Assembly: GCF_009793335.1 (NCBI RefSeq) | Contig: NZ_WING01000001.1 | Span: 2,170,001 to 2,234,000, forward strand | Direction: 5' to 3' | Length of the DNA: 64,000 nt | From: Actinomadura sp. J1-007 | Lineage (GTDB): Bacteria > Actinomycetota > Actinomycetes > Streptosporangiales > Streptosporangiaceae | Shown: one piece after another, positions 1-8,110 of the stretch | How the letters are laid out: each line of letters starts with the position of its first letter | How positions within the stretch are numbered: the stretch's first letter is position 1 | The notes under the pieces: model-generated | Seen by the model: only the letters and a program-made list of their open reading frames with translations | What the model was told of the DNA's origin: nothing | Database searches by the model: none | Position numbers and translations under genes: made by a program

Positions 1-2
1 CC

Positions 3-506
3 CCGGCCGCGGCCGCCCCGGCCGCCCCGCGCGCGGACGGCGCGGACCGGCGGGCCGGGCCCGTGCCCGGCTACGGCGTCTACGCGACCAAGGACGGCCA
101 CAAGGTCACACTCGGGGTGGTGTCGGAGGAACGGCTGTGGGCCGCCACCTGCCGCGCGCTCGACCTGCCCGAACACGCGGACGTGCCGTTCGCCGAACGG
201 CTCGCGGCCGTACCCGAGCTGGACGCGGCGATCGCCGAGGCCGTCGCGCGCCTCACCCGCGACGAGGCCGTCGAACGCCTCACGGCGGCCGGAGCGCCGG
301 TCGCGCCGCTGCTGGACCGGGCCGGGATGATGGCCCACGACCACTTCCGCGCGCGCGGCGTCGTCGCGGACGGAACGGTCGGCAGCCCCGTCCGGACGGC
401 CGTCCACCCCCCGCTGCCGCCCGGCCCCGTCGCCGAGCTCGACGAGCACCGGGGCCAGGCGTGGCGGGCGCCGGGAGGGAGCGCGATCTCACGGACTGAT
501 ATTTGA
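3..506 (+). CDS. CoA-transferase family III (CaiB/BaiF), C-terminal part
   Basis: The frame is open to the left window edge, so only the last ~168 residues are present. The segment YGVYATKDGHKVTLG is the conserved stretch that precedes the C-terminal domain in class III CoA-transferases. These enzymes move CoA between carboxylic acids in the cytosol. The catalytic Asp lies upstream and cannot be checked. The first ~20 visible residues are Ala/Pro/Arg rich and look like a linker. The GTG at 63 is not a credible true start. The gene ends 31 nt before the next gene on the same strand, and its stop codon lies inside that gene's -35 region. Confidence 0.8.
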   Translation, partial: PAAAAPAAPRADGADRRAGPVPGYGVYATKDGHKVTLGVVSEERLWAATCRALDLPEHADVPFAERLAAVPELDAAIAEAVARLTRDEAVERLTAAGAPVAPLLDRAGMMAHDHFRARGVVADGTVGSPVRTAVHPPLPPGPVAELDEHRGQAWRAPGGSAISRTDI

Positions 507-531
507 CGGAAATGTCCTCATCGTTTGGCAT
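503..531 (+). promoter_or_regulatory. Candidate promoter of the LuxR gene (leaderless)
   Basis: TTGACG (503-508), a 17-nt spacer, then TGGCAT (526-531). The -35 box is good and the -10 box weak. Transcription would begin near 538, which is the first GTG of the next gene, so the mRNA may have no leader. Confidence 0.4.
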
Positions 532-537
532 GCTTGT

Positions 538-3531
538 GTGGTGAGCGCGCGCGTGATGAGTCCCGTCCTGGTCGGCAGGACGACCGAGCTGGAGGGCCTG
601 CGGGAGGCCCTCGCCGCCGCCCCCGCCGCCGTGCTGATCGGCGGCGAGGCGGGGCTCGGCAAGACGCGCCTGATCAGGGAGTTCGCCGCCGGGCACGGCG
701 ACGGCTGCCGGCTGCTCGTCGGCGGCTGCCTGGAGCTCGGCTCCGACGGCCTGCCGTTCGCGCCGTTCACCACCGTGCTGCGCGGGCTGGTCCGCGACAT
801 CGGCATCGACGGGGTCGCCGAGCTGCTCCCCCGGTCCGGCACCGGCGGCCTCGCCCGGCTGCTGCCCGAGTTCGGCGAGCCCGAGAGCGAGGCCGCGTCC
901 GCCGAGGAGCGGGCCCGGCTGTTCGAGCTGATGCTCACCCTGCTCGTACGGCTCGCCGACCGCGGCCCGGTCACGCTGGTGATCGAGGACGCGCACTGGG
1001 CCGACCGCTCCACCCGCGACCTGCTGGCGTTCCTGATCCGCAACCTCGGCGGCACTCCGCTGCTGGTCGTGGTGACCTACCGCTCCGACGAGCTGCACCG
1101 GGGCCATCCGCTGCGGCCCCTGCTGGCCGAGCTCGACCGGGTCGACCACGTCCGCCGGGCCGAGCTGACCCGGCTGTCGCGGGCCGACGTGGCCGCGCTG
1201 ACCACCGCCCTGCTCGGCGACGAGCCGCCGCCCGGCCTGGTCGAACGGGTCCACGCCCGCAGCGAGGGCAACCCGCTGTTCGTCGAGGCGCTGCTCGACA
1301 GCGACGGCACGCTCGCGTGCGAGCTGCCCGAATCGCTGCGCGACCTGCTGCTCGCGGGCGTCCAGCGGCTGCCCGAGGAGACCCAGGACGTGCTGCGCGA
1401 CGCGTCCGGCGGCGGCACCCGCATCGAGCACGCGCTGCTCGCGGCGGTGTCCGGCCTGGACGACGCCGCGCTCACCCGCGTGCTGCGGCCCGCCGTCGAG
1501 GCCAACGTGCTGGTGGTCGACGGCGACGGCTACGCGTTCCGGCACGCGCTGATCCGCGAGGCCATCCACGACGACCTGCTGCCGGGCGAGTACACCCGCC
1601 TGCACACCCGCTACGCCGAGGCCCTGGAGAAGGACCCCTCGCTCGTCCCCGCCGGGCGCCTGTGGGTCGAGCTGAGCCACCACTGGCACGCCGCGCACGA
1701 CACCACCTGGGCGCTCGTCAGCTCGTGGCGGGCCGCCGCCGACACCCGCAAGGCCCTCGCCTACGCCGAGTGCCTCGCCATGCTGGGCCGCGTCCTCGAA
1801 CTGTGGGACCGCGTGCCCGACGCCGCCGAACGGATCGGCGTCGACCACACCCGGGTGCTGGAGCAGGCGGTCGCCGCCGCCGAGATCGCGGGCGAGTACG
1901 ACCGCGGCATCAAGCTCGCCACCGCCGCCCTCCGCAGCCTCGACGAGACCGCCGCCGCAAACCCCGCGACCGCGAACGCCGCAACCGCGGACAGCGACGG
2001 CGCGACCGGCGATGGCGCCCCCGGCGACGGCGCGGCCGCCGCGGCGGCGGAGCTGGACGCCCGGCGCGCCTCGCTGCTGGAGCTGCGCGGCCGGATGCGC
2101 CACCAGATGGCCCGTCCCGGCTTCGTCGAGGACCTGCGGCTCGCGGCCGAGACGCTGCCCGCCGAGCCGCCCACCGTGCTGCGCGCCCGCGTGCTGTCCA
2201 CGCTCGCGCAGTACGTGCGCCTCACCACCGACATCGACGTGGCCCGCACCGCCGCCACCGAGTCCCTCGCCATCGCCCGCACCCTCGGCGACCTCACCGC
2301 CGAGGCCGACGCGCTGATCACCCTGTTCTGCGCCGACATCGACTACTACGGCGACGTCGAGCTCCTCGCCGAGGTCGAGGACACCGCCCGCCGCGCCGGG
2401 CAGCACCGCGTCCTGCTGCGGCTCGCGGTGATCAAGTCGCACTTCCTGGAGGGCGCGGGCAAGCACGAGGAGGCCGCCGAGGTGGCCAGGCTCGGCGTCG
2501 AGCAGGCCCGCGACTACGGGGTGGCCCGCACGCACGGCGCGTTCCTCGGCATCAACCGCGCCGAGCCGCTGGTCTCGCTCGGCCGCTGGGACGAGGCGAT
2601 GGCCGTCCTGCGGCAGGCGATGGAGGAGGACCCGCCGATCACCACCCGCACCTCCCTGGAGGTGCTGCTCGGCGAGCTGGCGCTGGAGCGCGGCGACCTC
2701 GACGCCGCCCGCGGCCACTACGACGGCGCGTGCGAGATCATGGACCTCAAGCGGCGCTGGCTGAAGACGCAGGACTACTTCGCGACGCTGCGGCTGGAGG
2801 CGCGGATCCGACTCGCCGAGGGCCGTCCCGCCGAGGCGCTGAGGGCCGCGCTGGACGTCGCCGCCCGCACGGGCCTGCCCGACGACAGCCGCTACGCCTG
2901 GCCCGTCCTGGTCATCGGCGCGACCGCCTGCGCCGACCTCGGCCCGGACGCCGCCGAGTCCCTCGCCGAACTCCAGGAACGCGCCGACGCGCTGAAGGTG
3001 CACGGCCCGGCCCAGGAGGCGTTCCGGCTCACCTTCCACGCCGCCGCGGCCCGCGCGCGCGGCGTCCGCGACAGCGCCGCCTGGGACGAGGTCGCCGCCG
3101 TGTGGGAGGGCCTCAAGCGCCCGTACGAGCGGGCCGCCGCGCTGCTGCGCGCCGCCGAGGCCGCGCTGGCCGAGGGCGAGCACGAGTCCGCGTGCGAACG
3201 GCTCCTCATCGCCTCGGGCCTCGCGACCGGCCTCGGCGCCAAGCTGCTCGGCGGGCGCGTCGAAGAGCTGCTGCGCCGCACCCGTTCGGCCCGCCGCCCC
3301 GGAGCGGGCGCGGAGCCGTCCGCCCCGCTCGGGCTCACGCCGCGCGAGTTCGAGGTGCTGCGGCTGGTCGCCGAAGGGCGCAGCAACCGCGACATCGCCG
3401 AGACCCTCTTCATCTCGGCGAAGACGGCCAGCGTGCACGTGTCCAACATCCTGGCCAAGCTCGACGTCGCGAGCCGGGGCGAGGCCGCCGCCACCGCCCA
3501 CCGCATGGCCCTGTTCGCGCAGCCTTCCTGA
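538..3531 (+). CDS. Large LuxR-family (LAL) ATPase transcriptional regulator
   Basis: A 997-residue cytosolic regulator. It has an N-terminal AAA/NACHT-like ATPase with Walker A GGEAGLGKT at ~35-43 and Walker B LVIEDAHWAD at ~145-155. A long helical, TPR-like middle follows, with a low-complexity Ala/Thr/Gly insert near 465-500. A LuxR helix-turn-helix occupies ~930-990 (LTPREFEVLRLVAEG...). This is the MalT/LAL architecture, in which ligand and ATP control DNA binding. The start could be GTG 538, GTG 541 or ATG 556. No Shine-Dalgarno is visible and a promoter sits directly upstream, which favours leaderless GTG 538 or 541. The ligand and target genes are unknown. Confidence 0.9.
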   Translation: MVSARVMSPVLVGRTTELEGLREALAAAPAAVLIGGEAGLGKTRLIREFAAGHGDGCRLLVGGCLELGSDGLPFAPFTTVLRGLVRDIGIDGVAELLPRSGTGGLARLLPEFGEPESEAASAEERARLFELMLTLLVRLADRGPVTLVIEDAHWADRSTRDLLAFLIRNLGGTPLLVVVTYRSDELHRGHPLRPLLAELDRVDHVRRAELTRLSRADVAALTTALLGDEPPPGLVERVHARSEGNPLFVEALLDSDGTLACELPESLRDLLLAGVQRLPEETQDVLRDASGGGTRIEHALLAAVSGLDDAALTRVLRPAVEANVLVVDGDGYAFRHALIREAIHDDLLPGEYTRLHTRYAEALEKDPSLVPAGRLWVELSHHWHAAHDTTWALVSSWRAAADTRKALAYAECLAMLGRVLELWDRVPDAAERIGVDHTRVLEQAVAAAEIAGEYDRGIKLATAALRSLDETAAANPATANAATADSDGATGDGAPGDGAAAAAAELDARRASLLELRGRMRHQMARPGFVEDLRLAAETLPAEPPTVLRARVLSTLAQYVRLTTDIDVARTAATESLAIARTLGDLTAEADALITLFCADIDYYGDVELLAEVEDTARRAGQHRVLLRLAVIKSHFLEGAGKHEEAAEVARLGVEQARDYGVARTHGAFLGINRAEPLVSLGRWDEAMAVLRQAMEEDPPITTRTSLEVLLGELALERGDLDAARGHYDGACEIMDLKRRWLKTQDYFATLRLEARIRLAEGRPAEALRAALDVAARTGLPDDSRYAWPVLVIGATACADLGPDAAESLAELQERADALKVHGPAQEAFRLTFHAAAARARGVRDSAAWDEVAAVWEGLKRPYERAAALLRAAEAALAEGEHESACERLLIASGLATGLGAKLLGGRVEELLRRTRSARRPGAGAEPSAPLGLTPREFEVLRLVAEGRSNRDIAETLFISAKTASVHVSNILAKLDVASRGEAAATAHRMALFAQPS

Positions 3532-3631
3532 TCCGGCCCGCCGTCGCGCGCCACCGGTCCGCCGCGGTGGATCCGGCGGCGGGGGCCTCCCCTCCCGGGC
3601 CCCCGCCGCCGAATCGTCGGACCACACGGGA

Positions 3632-3728
3632 ACTTCAGTGGCTGGCCTTCCAGATCACGGCCCGCGGCAGTACGCGGTACTCCTCCGCTCGGAGGGACGG
3701 GCCGTGATCCGTCCGGCCACTGCAAAGT
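3632..3728. repeat. Nested inverted repeat that folds as a branched stem
   Basis: The outer arms pair ACTT...CAGTGGCTGG with CCGGCCACTG...AAGT. The inner arms pair ATCACGGCCCG with CGGGCCGTGAT. Inside lie two short hairpins, AGTAC-GCG-GTACT (3669-3681) and CCTCC-GCTC-GGAGG (3682-3695). Either strand can fold into a cloverleaf-like shape. It starts 100 nt after the LuxR stop codon and lacks a U-tract, so it is not a standard intrinsic terminator. It could be a structured RNA, an mRNA 3' end or a REP-type element. Confidence 0.6.
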
Positions 3729-3885
3729 CTCGCCGCCGGACGCCGCCGGACGCATCGGGAGACCTCCCGATCCCGATACCTAAAAGCAGGCGTCCCGCCC
3801 GCGGCCAGGCACCGCCTCCGCTACGGAACGGCCTAGGCAGACCCAGGCGCGACCAGCACGAGTACGTCCCAGCGCAGGAGGCACC

Positions 3886-3939
3886 GTGCCAGCACGAAAG
3901 GCCCCGCCCGTCACTACCCGCCAGGCCCTACTTACGTAG
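3886..3939 (+). CDS. Possible 17-residue peptide ORF
   Basis: GTG at 3886 is preceded at ideal distance by AGGAGG (3877-3882). The reading frame gives VPARKAPPVTTRQALLT and stops at TAG. Only the ribosome site supports it. It could be a leader peptide, a relic of a longer gene, or chance. Confidence 0.15.
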   Translation: MPARKAPPVTTRQALLT

Positions 3940-4172
3940 CGCGACAGAGAGCCCACGCACACGCCCCCGAAGACCGACCCCGCCGCCCGACACGCGTCGC
4001 CTCACGCGCAACGCGCGGACGCGTTGAAGCGTCGCCCAGCGCACCGACGCGGAGTTGTGGCGTGCGCGGGTGCGGGACGCGGGCTCGGTGGGCGGAGGCG
4101 GTGGGGCGGCGGGTCGCGGGGTGAACGCGCGCACAGCGGGAGCGCACGTTCGGGAGCGGTGCGGGGCGCCGG

Positions 4173-4991
4173 TCAGCGCGGGACGCGGGCCACGCAGAAG
4201 ACCGTCTGGCCGAACGGCGGCCGGACGACGCGCTCGATCAGCCGGGTCGCCGGGATGACCGTACGGTCGTAGATCTTGACCAGCCGCGGGTCGGGGTAGC
4301 CGGCGCCGCCGCGGCGGACCGCGAACCACCAGGCGAGCCCGCCGAGGAAGTTGATCGGCTTCAGCACCTCGGGGACGAGGCCGGCCTCGCGGACGGACGC
4401 GCCCAGCGTGGCCGGGGTGTAGCGGGTGACGTGCCCGACCTTGCGGTCGAAGTCGCCGTAGAGCTGCATGTAGCCGGGGACCCAGATGACGATCCGGCCG
4501 CCCGGCAGGGTGACGGACGCCAGGTCGCGCAGCGCTTGGACGTCGTCCTTGATGTGCTCCAGGACGTTCATCATGACGACGGTGTCGACCTTCTGCCGGG
4601 TCTCGATCTCGGCCGGCAGTTCGAGGTCGAGGACCTCGACGTCGTCGTTGCCCTCGTAGCGCTTGCGGAGCTCGCCGACGCAGTAGGGGTCGTTGTCGCT
4701 GACGACGAGGTAGTCGAGCCGTCCGGCGAACTGCTCGGAGAAGTGCCCGAGCCCGGACCCGATCTCCAGCAGGGACCGGCCGACGTGCGGCGCTACGGTC
4801 TCGTACTCGTACTTGCGATAGTTGCGGGCCTCGTCGCCGCCGAGGTGGTTCTCCAGCGCGCCGTCCCCGGCGGCCGGCTGGACCACCTCGCCGTCTCCCG
4901 CGGTGGGGACGGACGGCTTGGACTGCGGGCCACTACCGAGAACCTTCAGGAGGGAGCCTGCGATGGACTTGTTCTGACCAGGTGACTGCAT
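4173..4991 (-). CDS. SAM-dependent class I methyltransferase
   Basis: 272 residues with motif I LEIGSGLGH at ~75-83, an acidic strand-2 end (VVSDND, ~97-101), and a motif IV/post-I region MMNVLEHIKDD, as in Methyltransf_11/23 proteins. It binds S-adenosylmethionine in the cytosol; the acceptor is unknown. The first ~50 residues are a Gly/Pro/Ser-rich extension. The C-terminal part holds Trp/aromatic segments (GGLAWWFAVRR) and a basic region, seen in methyltransferases that act near membranes or on glycans. ATG 4991 is the only in-frame Met near the N-terminus. The gene is monocistronic. Confidence 0.85.
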   Translation of the reverse strand: MQSPGQNKSIAGSLLKVLGSGPQSKPSVPTAGDGEVVQPAAGDGALENHLGGDEARNYRKYEYETVAPHVGRSLLEIGSGLGHFSEQFAGRLDYLVVSDNDPYCVGELRKRYEGNDDVEVLDLELPAEIETRQKVDTVVMMNVLEHIKDDVQALRDLASVTLPGGRIVIWVPGYMQLYGDFDRKVGHVTRYTPATLGASVREAGLVPEVLKPINFLGGLAWWFAVRRGGAGYPDPRLVKIYDRTVIPATRLIERVVRPPFGQTVFCVARVPR

Positions 4992-5162
4992 ACTTCCCGC
5001 TCGCTGGGTGCGTTTGCGTTCGGCTTGTCGTTCGCCTCATCGGAAGCCGAGTCTCGCTCGTGCGTAACCGATCTCTGGCGCAAGGTCGCGTCAGTCTACC
5101 TACACGGCCCGTCCGTCGATGCCCAATACCATCGTTCGAACGCCCATGGAACCGGTTCGTGA

Positions 5163-5972
5163 TCAGCGGCCGGTGAACTCGCGGCGCTCCCCGCGCGCCG
5201 CGCGCGTCCCGTTGAGGTGCCAGCCGGCGTCGCCGTAGCGGCGGGCGTGCAGGTCATCGCGCAGGGCGCGCTCGTCGGCGTCGGGGCAGCGGGTGCAGGC
5301 GATGCCGTACTCGTCGACGATCACGCTCAGCACCGCGGCGCGGACCGCGTCGAGCGTCACCTCCACGCCGAGGTCGGCGAGGGTGCGGCGGGCGGTGGAC
5401 GCGCCGGCGGGCGTGACGTAGCCGGGGCCGTCCGGGGAACGGGGCGCGACGTGCACCGCGACGTGGGTGAGGGACGCGCCGCGCGTGCGCAGCCGCGCGG
5501 CCTGCACGACGGACCCGTCCCGGAGCGCGGCGGCCGGGAGGCCGAACTCTTCGACGGCCGTGGCCACGAGCACATCGAGGTCGGGCCGCGCTCCGGGGCG
5601 GGGGTAGGGGGCCCGCGCGTAGCCGGCGCGGGGCCGGGGGACGGGACGCCCGCCCGCGCGGGCGGAGTGGCCGCGCGCCTGGCAGGGGTCCTGCCGGTGG
5701 ACGAGGGTGAAGCAGAGCGTGCCGTGGTCGGTGTGGACGGCCTCGCCGCCGGTCGCGCGGCGGACGATCCGGACGTCGTCGCGGGCGCAGGCGGCCAGGT
5801 CGACCGCGGCGGCGACGTTCTGGAACCGCCCGACGAGGACGCTCGGCGCGTTCTGCCAGACGCGCAGCACCGGGGACGCGGTCGGCCGCCGGTCGGCGAC
5901 GCGCCCGAGCGCCTCGTCCAGCGCGAGGTTGCGCGCCGGGTCGCGCGTGTCGTCGACGATCACGTTGAGCAT
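5163..5972 (-). CDS. Lipoate-protein ligase A-like protein without lysine
   Basis: The fold signature is the BPL/LplA family: MLNVIVDDTRDPARNLALDE at the N-terminus, then RRATGGEAVHTDHGTLCFTL, matching the RRxSGGGAVxHDxGxLxF block. Family enzymes activate lipoate or octanoate and pass it through or onto lysine chemistry. The position normally holding the catalytic Lys reads GSVVQAARLRTRGASL here, and no Lys occurs anywhere in the protein. Canonical ligase or transferase activity is therefore doubtful. ATG 5972 is chosen over TTG/ATG at 6011 because GAGGGGG lies ~9 nt upstream. Confidence 0.7.
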   Translation of the reverse strand: MLNVIVDDTRDPARNLALDEALGRVADRRPTASPVLRVWQNAPSVLVGRFQNVAAAVDLAACARDDVRIVRRATGGEAVHTDHGTLCFTLVHRQDPCQARGHSARAGGRPVPRPRAGYARAPYPRPGARPDLDVLVATAVEEFGLPAAALRDGSVVQAARLRTRGASLTHVAVHVAPRSPDGPGYVTPAGASTARRTLADLGVEVTLDAVRAAVLSVIVDEYGIACTRCPDADERALRDDLHARRYGDAGWHLNGTRAARGERREFTGR

Positions 5973-6471
5973 CCGCCCGGCCCCCTCGCGCACGCGTCGC
6001 CCTTCGTCCATCCGTCACCAAGGTGCCTGAAACATATCCACCGGCGCGGCAGATCACAGGCCGAGAGTTTTCATATGGTGACACTGTGCAATGAAGGCCA
6101 GGTCAGGGTCATAGTACGCCCCCGACCGAGGCGGAGAACGCGCATCGCGGGAGGCGGCCCGGCCCGTCAACTCCTCGGGAATGCGGGCCCTTTCTCGATC
6201 TCCATCAGAGCGATCTTCGGGACGCGCCATTCGGTGAGGCGGACCCGGAATTGGCCGCCCTTACGGTCCGCCCAGGCGTCCGGCGGGGGCGCTCGTCCAT
6301 CGCCTCCGGGCCCGGTACGGGACCCGGACCTTTTCGCCTCTCGACCGTTCGCACCGCGCTCGCCTGCCGAAGTCCGGGAAAGAACCGCCGGGGATCGCCG
6401 GAAGTGATCCAATGGGGCGGGTATCACCAAAGTCCTTGACCCAACGGGGCCAGAGGGGTTCGCTGTGCGTG
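5973..6471. other. Divergent intergenic region (lplA-like / iclR)
   Basis: About 500 bp with no supported gene. It holds a GC-rich hairpin at 6305-6328 (TCCGGGCCCG-GTA-CGGGACCCGGA) and an imperfect GTGAT-N14-ATCAC repeat at 6404-6427, just upstream of the IclR gene, which might be its own operator. A short minus-strand ORF (6167-6484) looks non-coding. Confidence 0.5.
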
Positions 6472-7233
6472 ATGGATGAGACACGGAGGCCGACTCTCAT
6501 CGCCTCGGTGCAGCGGGCGCTGCACCTCATGGAGGTGGTCGCGTCGCATCCGAACGGCGCACCGGCCAAACAGCTCGCCCGCGAGTCGGGCCTGCCCCTC
6601 GCCACCGCGTACCACCTGCTGCGCACGCTGGCCCACGAGGGCTACGCGACGCGGCTGTCGGACGGCGTCTGGGTCCTCGGCGACCGGGTCCAGTCGCTGC
6701 ACGGGCAGAGCAAGACCCAGCAGCTCCTCGCGCGCATCCGGCCGACCCTCATGGCGCTGCGCGACGAGCTCGGCGCCGCGTCGTACTTCGGCATGCACGT
6801 GGACGACGAGATCCGCATCATCGACATCGCCGACGGGCCGCGCACCCCGCGCGTCGACCTGTGGGTCGGCTTCGACGACGCCGCGCACGCCACGGCGATC
6901 GGCAAGTGCATGCTGAGCCAGCTCGACGCGGAGCGCCGCCGCGAGTACCTGGCCCGGCACCCGCTGCTCGACCTCACCCCGCACACCATCACCGAGCCGC
7001 GCCGCCTGCTGAGCACGCTCGACCCGCCCACCGGCGTCTGCATCGACCGCGAGGAGTACGCGATCGGCACGAGCTGCGCGGCCGTCCCGGTCACCGACGC
7101 GACCGGCACGGTCGTCGGCGCGCTCGCGATCTCGTGCCGTTCCAGCAAGCTGCCCAAGATCGAGGCGTCCCTGCACCGGATGAAGGCGACGGCGGCCCGC
7201 ATCGAGCGGACGCTGACCCTGACGGTCCCCTAG
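6472..7233 (+). CDS. IclR-family transcriptional regulator
   Basis: 253 residues. The N-terminal winged helix (~10-70; SVQRALHLMEVVASHP, AKQLARESGLPLATAYHLLR) binds DNA. The C-terminal IclR effector domain (~80-250) has the typical HATAIGKCMLSQL and EEYAIGTSCAAVPV segments that line the ligand pocket. ATG 6472 is preceded by AGAGGGG; longer starts add unstructured sequence. The next genes, on the opposite strand and convergent, encode an enoyl-CoA hydratase and a thiolase. IclR proteins often control aromatic or acyl-CoA catabolism, so these are plausible targets, by position only. Confidence 0.9.
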   Translation: MDETRRPTLIASVQRALHLMEVVASHPNGAPAKQLARESGLPLATAYHLLRTLAHEGYATRLSDGVWVLGDRVQSLHGQSKTQQLLARIRPTLMALRDELGAASYFGMHVDDEIRIIDIADGPRTPRVDLWVGFDDAAHATAIGKCMLSQLDAERRREYLARHPLLDLTPHTITEPRRLLSTLDPPTGVCIDREEYAIGTSCAAVPVTDATGTVVGALAISCRSSKLPKIEASLHRMKATAARIERTLTLTVP

Positions 7234-7249
7234 CGCGCCCGCTCCGGCG

Positions 7250-8044
7250 TCAGCGGCCGGTGAAGTCGGGCTCGCGCCCCTCAAGGAACGCGGTGATGCC
7301 CTCCTTGGCGTCCTCCGTCGCGGCCAGCTCGACCAGCTCGCCGAGCAGGTGGGCGACCTGGTCCTCCAGCGGGCGGCCCTCGATCGCGAAGAACGCCTCG
7401 CGGCCCCTGCGCAGCCCGATCGGGCTCTTGGCGGCGATCGTCCGGGCCAGCCCGTCCACCGCCGCGTCCAGTTCGGCGCGCGGGACGACGTCGGTGACCA
7501 GGCCGATCTCGCGGCCCTCGGCGGCGGTGACGCGGCGTCCGGTGTAGTAGAGCTTGAACGCCTGCTTCGGCGGCACGTTCCGGTTGATGATCGCCATGAT
7601 CATCATGGGCCAGAGGCCGACGTTGACCTCGGGGGTGCCGAGCTTGACGTCGTCGGCGGCGACCACCAGGTCGCAGGCCGCGGCGAGGCCGAGCCCGCCC
7701 GCGACCGCGTGCCCGGCCAGCCGCGCGATGATCGGCTTGCCGAGCCGGGGGAACGCGGTGAACAGCCGGTACGGGGCGCTGTCCCGGATCGCGTCCGGGT
7801 CCGCCATCGCCCGGCCGTCGCGCTGCGCCGCGCCGAGCCCGCCGAGGTCCGCGCCCGCGCAGAACGCCCGGTCGCCCGCGCCGGTCAGCACGATCACGCG
7901 CACCCCGTCGTCCGCCCCGGCCCGGCCGAACGCGTCGAGCAGCTCGTCGATCATCGTGTCGCTGAGCGCGTTGCGGGCCTCGGGGCGGTCCAGCGTGACG
8001 CGCGCGACCCGTTCGGCGACCTCGTAGCGGATCGTCTCGTACAT
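7250..8044 (-). CDS. Enoyl-CoA hydratase/isomerase family protein
   Basis: 264 residues of crotonase fold. The oxyanion-hole segments are present: CAGADL (~62-67) and GHAVAGGLGLAAACDL (~111-126). The first catalytic Glu is retained in GTPEVNVGLW. The second, usually in a xMExxLTG context, aligns with Lys in QAFKLYYTG, so simple syn-hydration of enoyl-CoA is uncertain and an isomerase or other crotonase reaction is possible. It ends 16 nt from the convergent IclR gene and lies 66 nt downstream of the thiolase gene on the same strand, probably in one operon for acyl-CoA breakdown. Confidence 0.85.
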   Translation of the reverse strand: MYETIRYEVAERVARVTLDRPEARNALSDTMIDELLDAFGRAGADDGVRVIVLTGAGDRAFCAGADLGGLGAAQRDGRAMADPDAIRDSAPYRLFTAFPRLGKPIIARLAGHAVAGGLGLAAACDLVVAADDVKLGTPEVNVGLWPMMIMAIINRNVPPKQAFKLYYTGRRVTAAEGREIGLVTDVVPRAELDAAVDGLARTIAAKSPIGLRRGREAFFAIEGRPLEDQVAHLLGELVELAATEDAKEGITAFLEGREPDFTGR

Positions 8045-8110
8045 GCCCCTCCTCGGACGGCGGCGGGCGGGCCCCCGCAGGGAGGCCCGCCCGCCGATGG
8101 CCGGACCGGA

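Larger units (their letters stand above)
3532..4172. other. 641-bp interval with structured repeats, no convincing gene
   Basis: Lies between the LuxR gene (+) and the methyltransferase gene (-). It holds the nested inverted repeat at 3632-3728, an 18-bp palindrome (ATCGGGAG-AC-CTCCCGAT near 3756-3773), and a 17-codon ORF with a strong ribosome site at 3886. Longer ORFs here are Arg/Pro-rich, as expected of random high-GC sequence. Confidence 0.6.

Noticed and set aside
280..3627. Very long minus-strand and alternative plus-strand open frames over the LuxR gene
   Set aside because: They are Arg/Gly/Ala/Pro-rich shadows caused by high third-position G+C; the 538-3531 frame alone has recognisable domains.
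6167..6484. Small minus-strand ORF between the lplA-like and iclR genes
   Set aside because: It overlaps the IclR start and ribosome site, and its composition is non-coding.
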